Below are positions 9,575 through 22,900 of a stretch of DNA of 64,000 bases, piece after piece. The notes beneath the pieces were generated by a model. The model saw nothing but the letters and a program-made list of their open reading frames with translations, was not told the DNA's origin and searched no databases. Numbering within the stretch: position 1 is the first letter of the stretch; each line of letters opens with the position of its first letter. The DNA is from an uncultured bacterium (GTDB lineage: Bacteria > Patescibacteriota > Gracilibacteria > Absconditabacterales > Absconditicoccaceae), in contig CALMTC010000002.1 of the NCBI GenBank assembly GCA_937872535.1, forward strand, positions 1 to 64,000, read 5' to 3'. The translations under genes and the position numbers were made by a program.

Positions 9575-11059
9575 ATGGCTGAAACAAACAAAAAAAACAA
9601 ACTTCCACAAGAGGCATCTCAACCTCGAAAACAGTATGCCTTGTACGGAATTATTGGAGTTTTAGTAGTTCTCTTGCTTACTCTCAATTATCAATCAATC
9701 AAATCTCTTTTTTCATCAGATGAGTCTATGGAAGTAATGACTTGAGGACTCATAAATGGTCAACAAGTTTCTTTGTCTGGTAGTATTACAAAAGAGCTTG
9801 ATCTCTCGACTATTCAGCATTTTACTCATGTGCTTGAGACAGAGCAGTATGGTAAAGTTGGCTTGAGTAGCAGAGTAGTAAATATGGATATTTTTGATGG
9901 CAGAGTAATCGTTGATGGAATTGTCTCAGAATCTTACAATGGTACTATTGTCATTGAGGTTCAGAGTATTATTGACGATGTTGATTTCGGTTCATGAGAA
10001 AACCTTTCATGAGAAAATTTAAGCTGACAAGAAGCTATGTTGCCAAGTTTTGATTTTGTTAGTGAATGATGAATAGCTTTTGATAGAGATATTCTTACTG
10101 GGTATAAAATATCTCATAAAAATGGCAGTATAAAAATTATTGATCCTCAAGGAAAACAAGCAGTAAATATAGGATATTTTCAATGTAAACAAGACAAAAG
10201 TTCTGAGGATTGTGTGAATTTAGCTAAAAATATAAAAGCAGCAGGATCATCAAGTATTGATTCTTCAAATGGTAAAAAATTTTATAAACTGGCTGAAACT
10301 TCAGATCGATTTGTATCAAATAATGACTTGCGAGGTTACTATTTTACACCTTCAAATGAACAAACTCTTAATACCATCAATCAGTGAATTAGATTTATTG
10401 ACGATCAGTTTATCCAAGAATTTTACAGCCAGCAAATCAAATCAGCTTGTAAAAACAGTTCTATAGCTCTCGATACAGTAGAAAGTGTCTCTCTCAGCTT
10501 CCAAGGACTTCAGTTGGTATCTGAAGTGGCTGGACAGGACAGCCAAGGGACTGGTGTAGACTGTAAACTTCAGCTTAGTATTTCAGAAGAACCTAGATTT
10601 TCACTTCTTCTTCTCACGAGCAAAAAAACAGCCAACTCAGAGAGTTCAGAAGATCAGACTGCTTCGAGCAGCTCATCAAATACAGATCAAAAACAAACCG
10701 CTACGGGGACACCATTCAAAATCAATACAGGAAATACGCTAGATTTCACATCTCGCAGAGAATTTTCTATTTCGTACCCTTCAAAATCAATCGCTTTTGA
10801 GTCTACAAATATAAAAGAAGATCTCTGAATTAAAGGGCTTTCTTGCTACTCTCAGACGAATATCGTGGCATTCAAAGATCAAGACTCAGTCAATGAAAAT
10901 CCTCAAGTAGTGGTCTATGAGTGTACTACCAAACTCACAAAAAATTCTCCAGAGCTAAAAAATTTCATTTATCATGAATCAGAGAGCGGTCTGAAATTTC
11001 TTATCAAAAGCAATAATGCTGATCGAGATAATTTTGCCAAAAATATTATCATAAAATAA
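9575..11059 (+). CDS. Single-pass membrane protein, unknown function
   Basis: This is a 494-residue protein I do not recognise. The N-terminus is about 30 polar residues, then one membrane helix (YGIIGVLVVLLLTL at about residues 30-45), then a long extracytoplasmic part. That part includes a Ser/Asp/Thr-rich linker around SSEDQTASSSSSNTDQKQTA. Four or more cysteines are spread through the outer domain and could form disulfides. I chose ATG 9575 over an upstream in-frame start because the upstream segment lacks a sensible N-terminus. Five or more TGA codons are read as glycine, including a GGL pair right after the helix. It is divergent from nusA, so the gap of about 140 bp should hold two promoters. 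Confidence 0.75.
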
Positions 11060-11068
11060 ATATTCTGC

Positions 11069-11095
11069 GTTCCCTGAGCCTGTCGAAGGGAAAAA
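11069..11095. repeat. REP-like repeat CCCTGAGCCTGTCGAAGGG
   Basis: TCCCTGAGCCTGTCGAAGGG followed by AAAAATTCCC. The outer arms can pair (TTCCC with GGGAA), so it may also act as a weak terminator for the gene upstream. A short ATATTCTGCG remnant of the TTCTGG family lies just before it. Confidence 0.65.
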
Positions 11096-11141
11096 TTCCC
11101 AAAAAAATCCAGAATAAAAATTTTTAAAAAGAGAGATAAAA

Positions 11142-12035
11142 ATGAAAAAAGCAGAAATCTTAGATGGATCAGGTTTTTTGTACAGAGCATTTTTTGCATT
11201 TCCGCCTTTGACGAATAAAAACGGAGAAAATGTAAACGCAGTCTATGGTTTTTTTCGCTTAATTCTAAAAAACATCCAAACTAAGCCTGATTTTTTTCTG
11301 ATAGCCCGAGATGCGCCGACCAAGACCATTAGACACGAACAATACGAAGACTACAAGGCTACGAGAACCAAGATGCCAGACGATCTGAAAGTGCAGATCA
11401 AAAAAATCCAAGAGCTTGTCAACAAGCTTGGTATTCCGAATTTGACGAATCCATGATACGAAGCAGACGACATTATAGCGACGATTGCACATGGTATCGT
11501 CAAAGAGTGAGACTGTGAGGTGTTTGTCGTTTCCTGTGACAAAGATCTCAAGCAGCTTTTGAAGCCTCAGATTACCTTTAAAGATCCGATGAAAGACGAG
11601 ATCGTGACAGAACAGTCTTTTTTCAGAGAAAATGGTTATCAAGCCAAAAATATTGTTGATTATCTTTCTTTAGTAGGAGATGCAAGCGATAATATAGTCT
11701 GAGTTCCTTGAATCGGCAAAAAAACAGCACTTGATCTTATTCAAAAATTTGGCTCAGTCGAGGCGATATACGAAGACCTTGATGCCATTAGTTCATCGAG
11801 CGTAAAAGAAAAGCTGATTGCTTGAAAAGAATCGTGTTTCCATAGTAAAGAACTCATAAAATGGATGGAAGTTCCAGAGCTTGCTAGTTTTGATAGAGCT
11901 CAGTTAGTAAACTCATTTGATCCAGCTCTTTGGAAAAAAATTCTTATCGACGAAGAGTGATTTACTTCACTCCAAAAATCTCTCGATGAAACCAAAAAAT
12001 TATATACTGGTCTCCAACAAGTTTCGCTTTTCTAA
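11142..12035 (+). CDS. 5'-3' exonuclease (Pol I N-domain/flap endonuclease family)
   Basis: This 297-residue protein matches the stand-alone 5'-3' exonuclease domain of DNA polymerase I. It has ILDGSGFLYRAFFA at the start, GYEADDIIATIA with the metal-binding Asp pair, VVSCDKDLKQLL, DYLSLVGDASDNIVGVPGIG and then the helix-hairpin-helix GIGKKTALDLIQKFG. It removes RNA primers or 5' flaps during replication and repair. No polymerase domain follows; the protein stops after about 297 residues. TGA encodes glycines in GYEADD, GVPGIG and elsewhere. It is transcribed away from the repeat at 11070 and ends before another one. Confidence 0.9.
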
Positions 12036-12054
12036 AACAAGGCGTACAACCACT

Positions 12055-12101
12055 CCGGTCCCTGAGCCAGTCGAAGGGCCGTCATTGCAAGGCAAGGGAG
12101 T
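12055..12101. repeat. REP-like repeat pair downstream of the exonuclease gene
   Basis: Contains CCCTGAGCCAGTCGAAGGG followed directly by CCGTCATTGCAAGGCAAGG. It joins the CCCTGAG...TCGAAGGG family to the GTCATTGC family seen together at 8266-8343. Confidence 0.6.
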
Positions 12102-12108
12102 ACATCTC

Positions 12109-12543
12109 CTAATGTAAAATTTTTCCAAAATCATCAATGCCGTCAAATTTCATATAGACCGAAGCAAATCTGACATAAGCCACCGTATCAATTTCTTTGA
12201 GCATTTTTAAAACATCCTGTCCAATCTCTGTAGATTGTACCTCAGTTCCCAATTTTGATCGCTCTACTTCCATATTGGAAAGCTGATTTTCTATTTCATT
12301 GAGCTGTACAGCTCTTTTCGCAAAAGCCAGCATAATAGCTTTTTTAAGCTTTGATCTGTCATACAGTTCTTTCGTTCCATCTCTTTTGATAACGACTAAC
12401 TCTGTGATTCACCTTCTTTCAAAAGTCGTAAATCTAGTCTTACAATATTCGCATTCTCTCCTTCTTCTAATTGCCTGATTATCTTCAACCACTCTGCTGT
12501 CTATGACTTTCGTATCAAGATTGCTACATTTTGGGCATTTCAT
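12109..12543 (-). CDS. nrdR: Transcriptional repressor NrdR
   Basis: This is a 144-residue NrdR. The N-terminal zinc ribbon shows MKCPKC and [13 protein letters not shown] with the four cysteines, followed by the ATP-cone domain ([20 protein letters not shown]) and a C-terminal tail ending FGKILH. NrdR senses nucleotides and represses ribonucleotide reductase operons. No nrd gene is in this window, so its targets lie elsewhere. The glycine after FERR is TGA-coded. It converges on the exonuclease gene. Confidence 0.95.
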
Positions 12544-12613
12544 GATCCTTTCTAGAAAAAATAAACATTATACCTTTCTTCTAACTTTTTGTGGTCCATT
12601 GTTAAGACAAAAT

Positions 12614-12640
12614 AAAAACTTTATTCTGGCTACTGAATAA
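12614..12640 (+). repeat. TTCTGG short dispersed repeat
   Basis: ACTTTATTCTGGCTACTGAA within the gap between nrdR and the next minus-strand gene. It is one of the best matches to the family consensus. Confidence 0.7.
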
Positions 12641-12658
12641 AATATGAACTAAAAAAAA

Positions 12659-13066
12659 TTACCTCACTTTTTCCCATTTTTGCTGCAAGAAATACAGCCA
12701 AGTTTCCTGGGGAGTTTTTATTTCTTTTGATGTATTTGTATCTTGTTCACCACTCATCACCGTCTTTTGATCAAAGAATTTCACAATAAATTCATCTTCT
12801 TGAAGCACTGTATTTTCATGTGCAAAAAAAAGTTTGGCATAATCAGACTGCTGATAAGGTTTGTAAAAAAAAGTTATAAAGTCTACTTCATCTTGAGTTC
12901 TAAGAGTTTGTAATCTCGTGTTTTCAATACTTTCTCAAATAGTCACATAGTTGATATAAACTCTAATTGCTACGATCATCATGGCGATAGTCACTACCAA
13001 AAAAAGATATTTTCGTAGGTCGCTATATTTTTTGAGTATCTGTATTTTTTTTGGTTTTTGAAGCAT
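12659..13066 (-). CDS. Small single-pass membrane protein, unknown
   Basis: This 135-residue protein has a basic N-terminus (MLQKPKKIQILKKYSDLRKY), one membrane helix (LFLVVTIAMMIVAIRVYI) and a soluble C-terminal part that ends WLYFLQQKWEKVR. The topology resembles FtsL/DivIC-type small bitopic proteins, but no leucine-zipper pattern is clear, so I leave it unnamed. It lies 31 bp downstream of the SbcC/Rad50-like gene on the same strand and is probably co-transcribed with it. One in-frame TGA encodes glycine after the helix. Confidence 0.7.
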
Positions 13067-13097
13067 GTTGTAGAATTCATCAGACAAAAAATTTTTT

Positions 13098-15818
13098 CTA
13101 GTTTAGAAGAGCAGAAAAGTCTATAGTTTCATCCCAAATATCCATTTCTTGAATGTGAGGGGAGTGAGTGACGGTGTAAAGGGTGATATTGCGTTGTTTG
13201 ACGAAGTTTTGGAGCATTTCAGCGACACTGCCGATAGTATGAGCATCGAGATTATTGATAGTTTCATCGAGAAAAAGCATCTCATTACCGAGATAAGAAG
13301 CAATCGATAAAATCCAGACTAGTTTGAGAATGACTTTTTGTCCGCCACTAAGAGCTTTGACCTCTCTTTTCCCCTTTAGATCCGAGACGATACATTCTAG
13401 TTCAAGTTTATCACCAGCTTTTTTAATGATAACAAAATCGAGAGAAAAATCCACAACTTGTGCCAGATAATTATTAATAATAGCACTGAGCGTTGGTAGA
13501 GAATCTTGTAAAACGACCAATAAAAGTTCCTTAGAAAAAATTTGATAAAGATTTTGATAGAGAGTTTCTTTGTGGTGAAGATCTTGTACCAAAAGAGAAT
13601 TTTTTTTGTGTTTTCAGATTAAGTTTGTAAAATCAGCAATAGATTGAGATAGAACTCTAAAAAGCTTATATAGTTGATCTATTTTAGTTATATCAAAATT
13701 TACAATATCTTTTTTGAGACTACTTATTGTCTCTTCAAGTTTTGAGATATCGACAACCAGATCGTCTCTAGTGCGACCGAGTGAAACGAGCTCTTGCTCA
13801 GAAGCAATAAGCTGATTTTTCTTTTCTTCAAATTGATACTGTCTGGCTTCTTCCTCAAGAATTTTCTTGTCTAGTTCTTTAAGATTGATGTCTACTTCAC
13901 GATACGCTTTATAAATTTCTCAGATTTTTTTCCAGTCAATTTTTTCTAAAAATAACTTAATCTGCTGTTTTTCTTCTTCCAATTGTTGGATTTCTTTTTC
14001 AATATCTGATAAATCTTTTTGTTTGCCGTGTTTTTCTATTTTCTCAACTAACTCAGCTTTTTCTTTCTCGAAAAAAACAAAGAAATCAGAAAGAACTTGT
14101 CTAGGATTATTTTCTAGCTCTATCAGAGATTTTTCATGTTTGTTCAAAGTTATCTCTATCTCAGCAATTTTTTTGTCCAGTGCTAAAGTTTTATGTTTTT
14201 CTTGTAGTTCATAAAATTGTTTTTCTGCATCTTCCAAATGTTTTTTTGTAGATTCGATAGTTTTCTCATTGATCTTTTCCATAAACGGGCAGTGTCAATC
14301 AATCTTGCTACAAAAAAACTCAGATTGTAATTTGAGATGCTCTTTAAGGTTATTGAGAGTTTCTTGCGATTTTTTTAATTGGATCTGGAGATCTTCTTGC
14401 TGATTCTCAAGAATATTTTTCTGATTCAGGAGTAGATTTTTTTCTTTGTCTAGTGTAGTTAAAAATCTACTACGAAAAACTAAGAACTCTTGATGAGCTT
14501 TCGAGCCACCATTTTCCCAGTTTCGCTCTTGAAGCTGTTTTTTCAGAGTGTCTGTCGTCTCACCAATCAGATTTTTTTGTTTCCCCAGTCATTCAACTTG
14601 CTGTGCAAGAGTTTTTCCTTTTTCAATCAGCTGTTGAACTGTAGAATGAGCTTCAAAAATATCAGTTACGGGATAGTTATTTTTTTGAAAGTATTGAAAA
14701 TCAATGTCTTTAACCAGAGAAGAAAAATTTTCAGTGAAAATAGCTTTCTCTTTTTTGAGTTGTGAAAGGAGTTCCTGTGAATTTTGACTTATCTCTTTTT
14801 TGAGAGTTTCTTGAGATTTTTCTAAGCCAGTGATAGCTATAGTAGTAGTTTGAAGAGAGTTTTGTGTTTTGAGTAACGATTCATTGAGATGTGAAATGCG
14901 AGTTGATAAGCTGGTGTAGCTTTCTTTTTGTTCTGAGAAAAAAAGATTTTGTTTCTCTAAGACATCAGGCGGAAAAAAGTCATCCCTCAGTCATTCGATA
15001 CGGAGTTCCTCACCAAACTGTCTGAGATCTGAGATTTGTCACTCATAGCTACCAAGAACAGAATCTTTTCAGTTCAAATCTTGAAAAGTATCGTAGCTTG
15101 AAATGATCGACTGAATAATATTTCTAAGTTCCTGATCAGCAGCTTTCGTATCGCTGCGAACTTTTATTTCGGTAGAAATTTCTCTTTTTTTATCAGCAAT
15201 TGTTTCTTTGTAAATATCAATAGAAAGTAGACCAAAGACATTTTTAAAGATATCAATTCTTTCAGACGGCATCAATTCAAAGATATTAGTGGCATCTTGC
15301 ATGAGAAAATGGGTGCTCAAAAAAATTTCTCTGGGTGGTAAAATCTCTCCCAAATAGGCTTGAAGATCTTTTTCATTCTTAAAAACTTCTTCCAAAAGTT
15401 GTATTTCTGGCTCCTGTCAAAGGATAGTTCAAATGTCGGCATCCAAATTGATAATTTCTGGGCAATGCTTGAGGAGAGTAGCTGAAACTATTTCTGGAGA
15501 TTTTCCAGTATGTTTTACTTCAAAAAATCTACTAGTACATCACTCTTTTGAGACTTTTTTCTCGATAATTCTCGTGACCAGAAAAACTTTTTCTCCAAGT
15601 GAAAAAAGCAGTTTAATACTACCTTGTTTAGATTTTATATTGACCATATTTCTAGGACTATACTTATACAGTCCATAAACTGGACCATCAAAAAAAAGAA
15701 AACTTTTTCAGCTTCCAATCGGTGCTTTTACCAGAAATTTACCTTTACGAAAACAGATAGTCAGTTTTTTCTGATAGGGTCAAATATTTTCATAGCTTAT
15801 GGCCAAAAGGTTGATCAT
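13098..15818 (-). CDS. SbcC/Rad50-like SMC-type ATPase
   Basis: This 906-residue protein has a Walker A motif near the N-terminus (APIGSGKS, residues 32-39). Long coiled-coil arms meet at a central cysteine pair near FFCSKIDGHCPFM, which resembles a zinc-hook turn but with eight rather than two residues between cysteines. The C-terminal half-site has the signature LSGGQ (about residues 822-827) and Walker B in MLFLDETINNLD. Such ATPases tether or process DNA ends, usually with an SbcD/Mre11 nuclease. No nuclease partner is adjacent, so the exact subfamily is open. Many glycines, including those near the hook, come from TGA. It is divergent from the gene at 15948. Confidence 0.8.
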
Positions 15819-15896
15819 ATCTTATATTTATTTTTTAGCCACCCTTATGTCAATTGCTCTTCTAGCTAATTGTATGTTCATATCTTGAAAATTGTA

Positions 15897-15924
15897 TTGA
15901 CTTTTTTTATAATTATAATATAAG
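15897..15924 (+). promoter_or_regulatory. Putative sigma70-type promoter
   Basis: TTGACT, a 16-bp A/T spacer and TATAAG, ending 23 bp before the ATG at 15948. A GCAGGAA purine stretch lies between them and may act as a ribosome binding site. Based on consensus match only. Confidence 0.5.
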
Positions 15925-15947
15925 CAGGAAACAAAAATAAAAAAAAT

Positions 15948-16571
15948 ATGGCAGAAATCACAAAAACACAGCAAGATCTTGCTACCGAAATGGGACTCAT
16001 AGAGCCAGGTACTAATGTATCGATCATAAAAATTACTGAAAACAAAGCTGCAGCAGCTGATCTTGGACACACTATGTTTGGTGTACAAGATACATTTCCT
16101 CCAAACAGATTGATTGTTTCGCATTTAACCACACGACTACTAGTCGGTGAAAAAATAGCAATAAAAGCTGATTCTCTGAATGGACTGCCTTTAATAACAT
16201 CAGTGATTAAAGAAATCATTGGGAAATTGACACTCGAAAACGGATTTATAGTAAAAACTGAATCTAATTCAGTTTATATGCTGAAATTTGGAACAAATGC
16301 TGTCAATGGATCTCCTCGTGGTGGACTTTCAGATTTGCAACTCAAAAAAGGCGATATGGTTATCACTACAAAAATTAAAACAGGAGAACAAGTAAAAGGT
16401 AAGTTACTTGTTGATATTCAAGTGAATCAGCCTATTTCTTTAGATGATTCAATAGAAAAACGATTTTTTAATACAACTCTCATTCAAGACTTGTATGAAG
16501 TATCCCAATACCATGCAGCAGTTGTGAGTACTGGAGAAGAGAGAAAACTCTGGTTTATCCAGAAAATTTAA
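15948..16571 (+). CDS. Conserved hypothetical protein, 207 residues
   Basis: I do not recognise this protein. It begins MAEITKTQQDLATEMGLIEP and is beta-strand-rich, with glycines at regular turn positions and no signal peptide or membrane helix. The section KAADL-GHTMFGVQDTFPPN and the section GNAVNGSPRGG-like loop around NAVNGSPRGGLSDL look like small beta domains. It has no in-frame TGA. It has a clear promoter upstream and a strong hairpin terminator downstream, so it forms a single-gene transcript, divergent from the SbcC-like gene. Confidence 0.75.
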   Translation: MAEITKTQQDLATEMGLIEPGTNVSIIKITENKAAAADLGHTMFGVQDTFPPNRLIVSHLTTRLLVGEKIAIKADSLNGLPLITSVIKEIIGKLTLENGFIVKTESNSVYMLKFGTNAVNGSPRGGLSDLQLKKGDMVITTKIKTGEQVKGKLLVDIQVNQPISLDDSIEKRFFNTTLIQDLYEVSQYHAAVVSTGEERKLWFIQKI

Positions 16572-16579
16572 GTTATAGT

Positions 16580-16607
16580 AACCTCGCTTTTAGCGAGGTT
16601 TTTTTTG
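16580..16607 (+). terminator. Rho-independent terminator
   Basis: ACCTCGC, a TTTTA loop, GCGAGGT and then a run of T. It lies nine bases after the stop codon of the gene at 15948. Confidence 0.85.
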
Positions 16608-16623
16608 AAATGAAATACTTATA

Positions 16624-16659
16624 AAAAAATCCCTTCGACTATTGTCTCAGGGATTTTTC
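16624..16659 (-). terminator. dnaK terminator made from a REP-like repeat
   Basis: Arms AAAAATCCCT and AGGGATTTTT flank a loop. The reverse strand contains CCCTGAGACAATAGTCGAAG followed by GG, a member of the dispersed CCCTGAG...TCGAAGGG family. It lies just after the dnaK stop codon in dnaK's direction. Confidence 0.7.
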
Positions 16660-16677
16660 TGTTTATGAGCTAGTATC

Positions 16678-18573
<1,896 letters not shown>

Positions 18574-18619
18574 GATACTTATAGTTTGAGGTAAATAAAA
18601 TAAGCTCACAAAAAATAAT

Positions 18620-18646
18620 ATAGCACCTTGAATATAGTCGTGCTAT
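18620..18646 (-). promoter_or_regulatory. CIRCE-like operator (HrcA site) upstream of dnaK
   Basis: A 27-bp inverted repeat has arms ATAGCAC and GTGCTAT, with the same overall length and spacing as CIRCE (TTAGCACTC-N9-GAGTGCTAA). The TAGCAC/GTGCTA core is perfect, while the inner two bases and the outermost base deviate. It lies 47 bp upstream of the dnaK start, where HrcA would repress heat-shock transcription. Confidence 0.7.
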
Positions 18647-18698
18647 TTTAAAAATCAAGACATTTTCAAAAAATTTTCACTATTCAAAATATTTGTGA

Positions 18699-18717
18699 CC
18701 TGCTTGCCGCAAGCAGG
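18699..18717. repeat. Hairpin repeat CCTGCTTGCCGCAAGCAGG
   Basis: A perfect 8-bp stem with a CCG loop. A close relative (CCTGCCTACGGCAAGCAGG) occurs at 37398-37416. It lies in the gap between dnaK and the CAP-domain gene, which otherwise holds no gene I can support. Confidence 0.65.
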
Positions 18718-18845
18718 AAAGATTTTAGTGAAGGCATATGCTCAGACGACTCTCGGAGAGGAGAAGAAAAAGATTTTTTCAGCAAAATATCACTGATAGT
18801 TATAACCGATGCAGGTTTGGGTTCACTACTGGAAAAAATCATTTT

Positions 18846-19721
18846 TTATTGTAGTTCTGTAGCATAATGAACAGTTAGATAGTATTTTCCTTTAGCTTCA
18901 TCGATGCTAATTCAAAGTCAAATAATCCCAAAATATTTATTGACCATACTGTTGTAGTGAGGTCTAAAAGATTTACCTTTTTCAGACATATAGAAATCAA
19001 AAGTTGATTTGATCGCGGTTATGAGATTCTGAGTACAGTCAGCCTTTGAGCACTTATAAACTCATCGACCAATATTTTCACTATGAGTCACTCTAGAAAT
19101 ATTTTTCGGATTAATACCACGATCGAGAAATCGTTGATTGATGACAGGGTAGTTATAATAGCCATCTCCAGCATTTCTTTCGTGAGTAATTGTCCCATTT
19201 TTTTTACTATAGTCAGATCGTTCAAGTGCTGTAGCATCGAGCCTTGCATTATAGCTATAAGCTGGTACTCAGACTAGTTTCCTTTCAGTATTGAACCATC
19301 CAAGTCGAGCTTGTCTGACAGTATTCATATCAACATTTTTGATGCTTGTTGCCGTATAGTTTCCAGAAAAAAGAGATCAGTTACTGGTCGTTCCAGTATT
19401 GGCCAGAGAAACTACAGAAAGTGTCTCCAGTTTCTGTGTCGCCAACTCTTTTAAATAATCAACGATAGCAATTTTTTGTGAATCAGAAAGACGAGGTCTA
19501 TAAAGATCAAGCAGAGTCACCAAGCGAGTTAGCTGAGTTTTTTCTTTTCAGGCACTGCGTCTCAAAATAATCTGGAACACGGACTCGACTTTTTGTTTCA
19601 TGGTGCTATCAAGCTGAATAGCTACAGCTTCATTGCTTATTATTTCAAATCCCAAAAAAACAACTGAAAAGAGTAAAACTCATAAAAATCCACCAATAAA
19701 ATTTTTCATAAAAGGTTTCAT
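18846..19721 (-). CDS. Secreted CAP-domain (SCP/PR-1-like) protein
   Basis: This 291-residue protein begins with a signal peptide or anchor (MKPFMKNFIGGFLGVLLFSV). The second half has CAP-superfamily features: YNARLDATALERSDY, ITHERNAG, the ENIGRGVY motif and a closing FRPHYNSMVNKYFGIIGLGI segment followed by YYLTVHYA. The CAP fold is an extracellular alpha-beta-alpha sandwich with diverse roles. TGA codes for glycine in the leader and in the CAP core (for example IGRGV). A second in-frame ATG four codons in is also possible. It is divergent from the giant surface protein, with a gap of about 190 bp between them. Confidence 0.78.
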
Positions 19722-19861
19722 CTCTGCCAAAAAAAGTAAAAAAACTCACTGAGTAGACTATATCATAAGCTTCGATCTTTTCAAGCAAAAATAAAAAATA
19801 TTGTTCTTAGATAATACGATCAATAAATATCTTCAAAATTTGACAAATTTTTTAAAATGGC

Positions 19862-19880
19862 TACCCTTGGCTCAAGGGTA
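19862..19880 (+). other. 5'-UTR hairpin before the giant surface-protein gene
   Basis: TACCCTTG-GCT-CAAGGGTA is a perfect 8-bp stem about 35 bp before the ATG at 19915. It is not followed by a T-run, so it is more likely a leader hairpin or operator than a terminator. Confidence 0.5.
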
Positions 19881-19914
19881 AATAGTTTAAAGGTTTAATA
19901 ACTACAAAGAAAAG

Positions 19915-22900
19915 ATGAAAAATAGAGATTTGTCACTACTTTTATTGGTTTTATCGCTTTTTATAACAAGCTTTTGGGCTGTCAAGAATTTTTCTGAAGT
20001 AAAAGCATGATGAATAAGCTCAAACTGGGCCAGTAATTCTTATTTGAACCAAACTTTTCGAGATGATGCACCGACTTCGGGAGATATTTTAAGAGCTTTG
20101 TATGGTGATTGAATAACACCTTGAGCAACTATTTATACATCATGATGGGATGCTAGTTGTGATACAGGAGTTATGAATGTGGTCTATGTAGATAGCTACG
20201 AGATGAATCCGATAGTAAATCCATTATTAAAAAATTTTGTTGCTGATACAGTATATGTACTTCAAAGCTGATCTCATCTCATTTCAGAAGTTTCTACAGG
20301 AGCAGGGACTTGTATTGCTATCATAGGAAGTGGTAATGTGACTATATATTCGACTGGATTACTGAGTAATATATCTGTAATTGATGCTCCATTCTTTTCT
20401 CGTTCGCAGTTTATGTTTGATGCTAGTAGTAGAGTTATTATTGATAATATAAAATTTGATGCTATCAACGATGGTTTAGGAGGAACTCATTCCACTGGTT
20501 ACTGAGGTATCGAAATAAATCGCTTGGAAGGTGGTACTTTTCATGATATTCAGGTAGAGAATTTGACGCTTAATTCATGACAGTGGAATACTCTGAATTT
20601 TGCTGCATTTAGATTCTATGATACTAAAAATATAAAAATTATCGATACTGCGACAGTAACAACAGGTATTATGGGTTGATATGCTCTCGGGTCTTGAGAA
20701 AATATGCAGATTCAGAATTTTTCTTGCCAAGGATATTCTTACATTTGTATGAATATAGATCGAGCCAGAAATATGTTTATTTCTTCTGGACTAGTAAAAG
20801 GTGCTTGGGGAGGGATTGCTATCGTGAACACCGATCTCATCACACTTTCTGGTGTAAATATTGAATGAAATGTAAGTCTATGATCTGCTATAGGTATATA
20901 TTTTGTTGGATCAGGAAATAAAATTTATAACACAACAGTATCAAATATTTATTGATTCTCTGGTCTATTTTTGGGATTTGTAAATCCAGGAATAAATATA
21001 AGTTTTGGTGCGAATTTTGAGGGATCTGATAACGATATCAATAATTTAAAAATACACGATAACAGAGTTTCAGCTTCACTATACTGACCAGTGAAGTCAA
21101 ATAATATTACCTATTTTAACAATAACTCTAGTTGATCTCTCACTTCAATTACGGGAACAAAATTATTGAGTGGGTGATTCACAATAGGGGGGTCAAATAG
21201 TCACATTTCCAATAGCTCATTCTATAATAATGGTGTCGCAATTCGATATTATGATTCTAATGACATTGCATTCAATAATACTATTCATAACTCATTGCTT
21301 TATAATAATGGTGTTGCAATAGCAAGTAAGGGTGATATCCTGCGTAATCTATCTGATGAGTTCAATTTTCCTATTGATGTTGCACTTTCAAATACACAAA
21401 TTTTTAACAACAAGATAGGTATGGACCTAATAGGATGAACAGGAACGAGTTGACCAACACGAGTATTCCATCATTCAGCTATTTATAATAACGGAATCTG
21501 ACTCCAAGCAGGTAATGATTTTAACAATACTTTTCTTATTGTGCTTCATGACCTAGAAATTTACAATAATAATACGGGAATTTTATTTTCTGGTAGCAGT
21601 ATCTGAACACTTCAAACGAGATATCTTGATGATATTAAATTTTTTGCAAATACGCTTGATTTTACAGGAGATCAGGAACCTGGTGTTTCATTGATAACAG
21701 GTGTTGCATCTTTCCTTTATCCATGGTCTGGATGAAATATCGTCGCTACAGGGAAAATAATGACTTGTGACCATTTTACAGTGCCAGTGAATAATCTAGG
21801 ACTCAAATTACAGTGGCTTGATTATTGTAATACCAGAGAAAAAATATTTTCATGGACAGGAACAAGCGGGATGTTATTGTGATTTGGTGAAGATGTGATG
21901 AAGCAGGTGCAGCCAGTAAAATTTCTGGGTAAAAATGTAATTTATAGTGGGTCACATCAAACAGGTATGTTTATAGGAGACTATGTGTTTCAGTGAACGA
22001 CAGGATTTGGTTGATTTGTAGAACCTACAGGAGAAATATTTCCAATTTCGGCAGGGCCTCTTTACACAGGATATAAAATTAAAAGCCAATGAAATCCATT
22101 AGCATTGAACTTATACTCAAACATATCAACAATTTTTTCAATTTCTGGTGACATTATAGGTTCTCCAGTATGAGGAATTTTACCACTTATACTAGCGACA
22201 GGAGTAAATTACACGCCAGTTCACAACTTTAAATATTTTGATGCTCAATATACAAGTGGTAGCTCAGTATCAAATTTTTACTACATTTTTAGGTTATTTG
22301 CACCAGCGCCAGAAAATGATTTTTTTATCCAAATTACCAAAACAGCCGATAAACAATATGCGAATGTAGGAGATATGATTACATATACGATCACTTACTT
22401 GAACACAGGGTCTGATACATATACATGAGTAGTCATTTCTGATAGTTTACCGACAGGACTTCAACTTCAGTCTGCATCTCCAACAGTAGACTCATCAACT
22501 TTTTTTACGACAGGTGCGGTGTTCACACGAAATATTGGTCAAGTCAATCCAGGTTCAGGAGATTCTTTAGTATATACAGCTTTAGTAACTCAGACAGGAA
22601 TATTCACGAATGTTGTAGTAGTAAATTGAAATGGATGTGGCTTGCCTCCTTGTTCAGTTTGAACGACTGAAACAACTGATGTTGGTACTATCTGGTCTAC
22701 AAAAACATGACCAGCAACAGCAAGTTCAGGATCTGTAGTGACTTATACGATTTCATATGGTAATAGCTGAGTTTCTACGGTGACTGGAATTTCAATCGTA
22801 GACGATTTACCGCTTACAGGATTTATTTATGGAGGAAGTTCACCATTGATGATCCAAAATGGTAATCAGCTATCACTGACAGGACAGACACTCACAGGTT

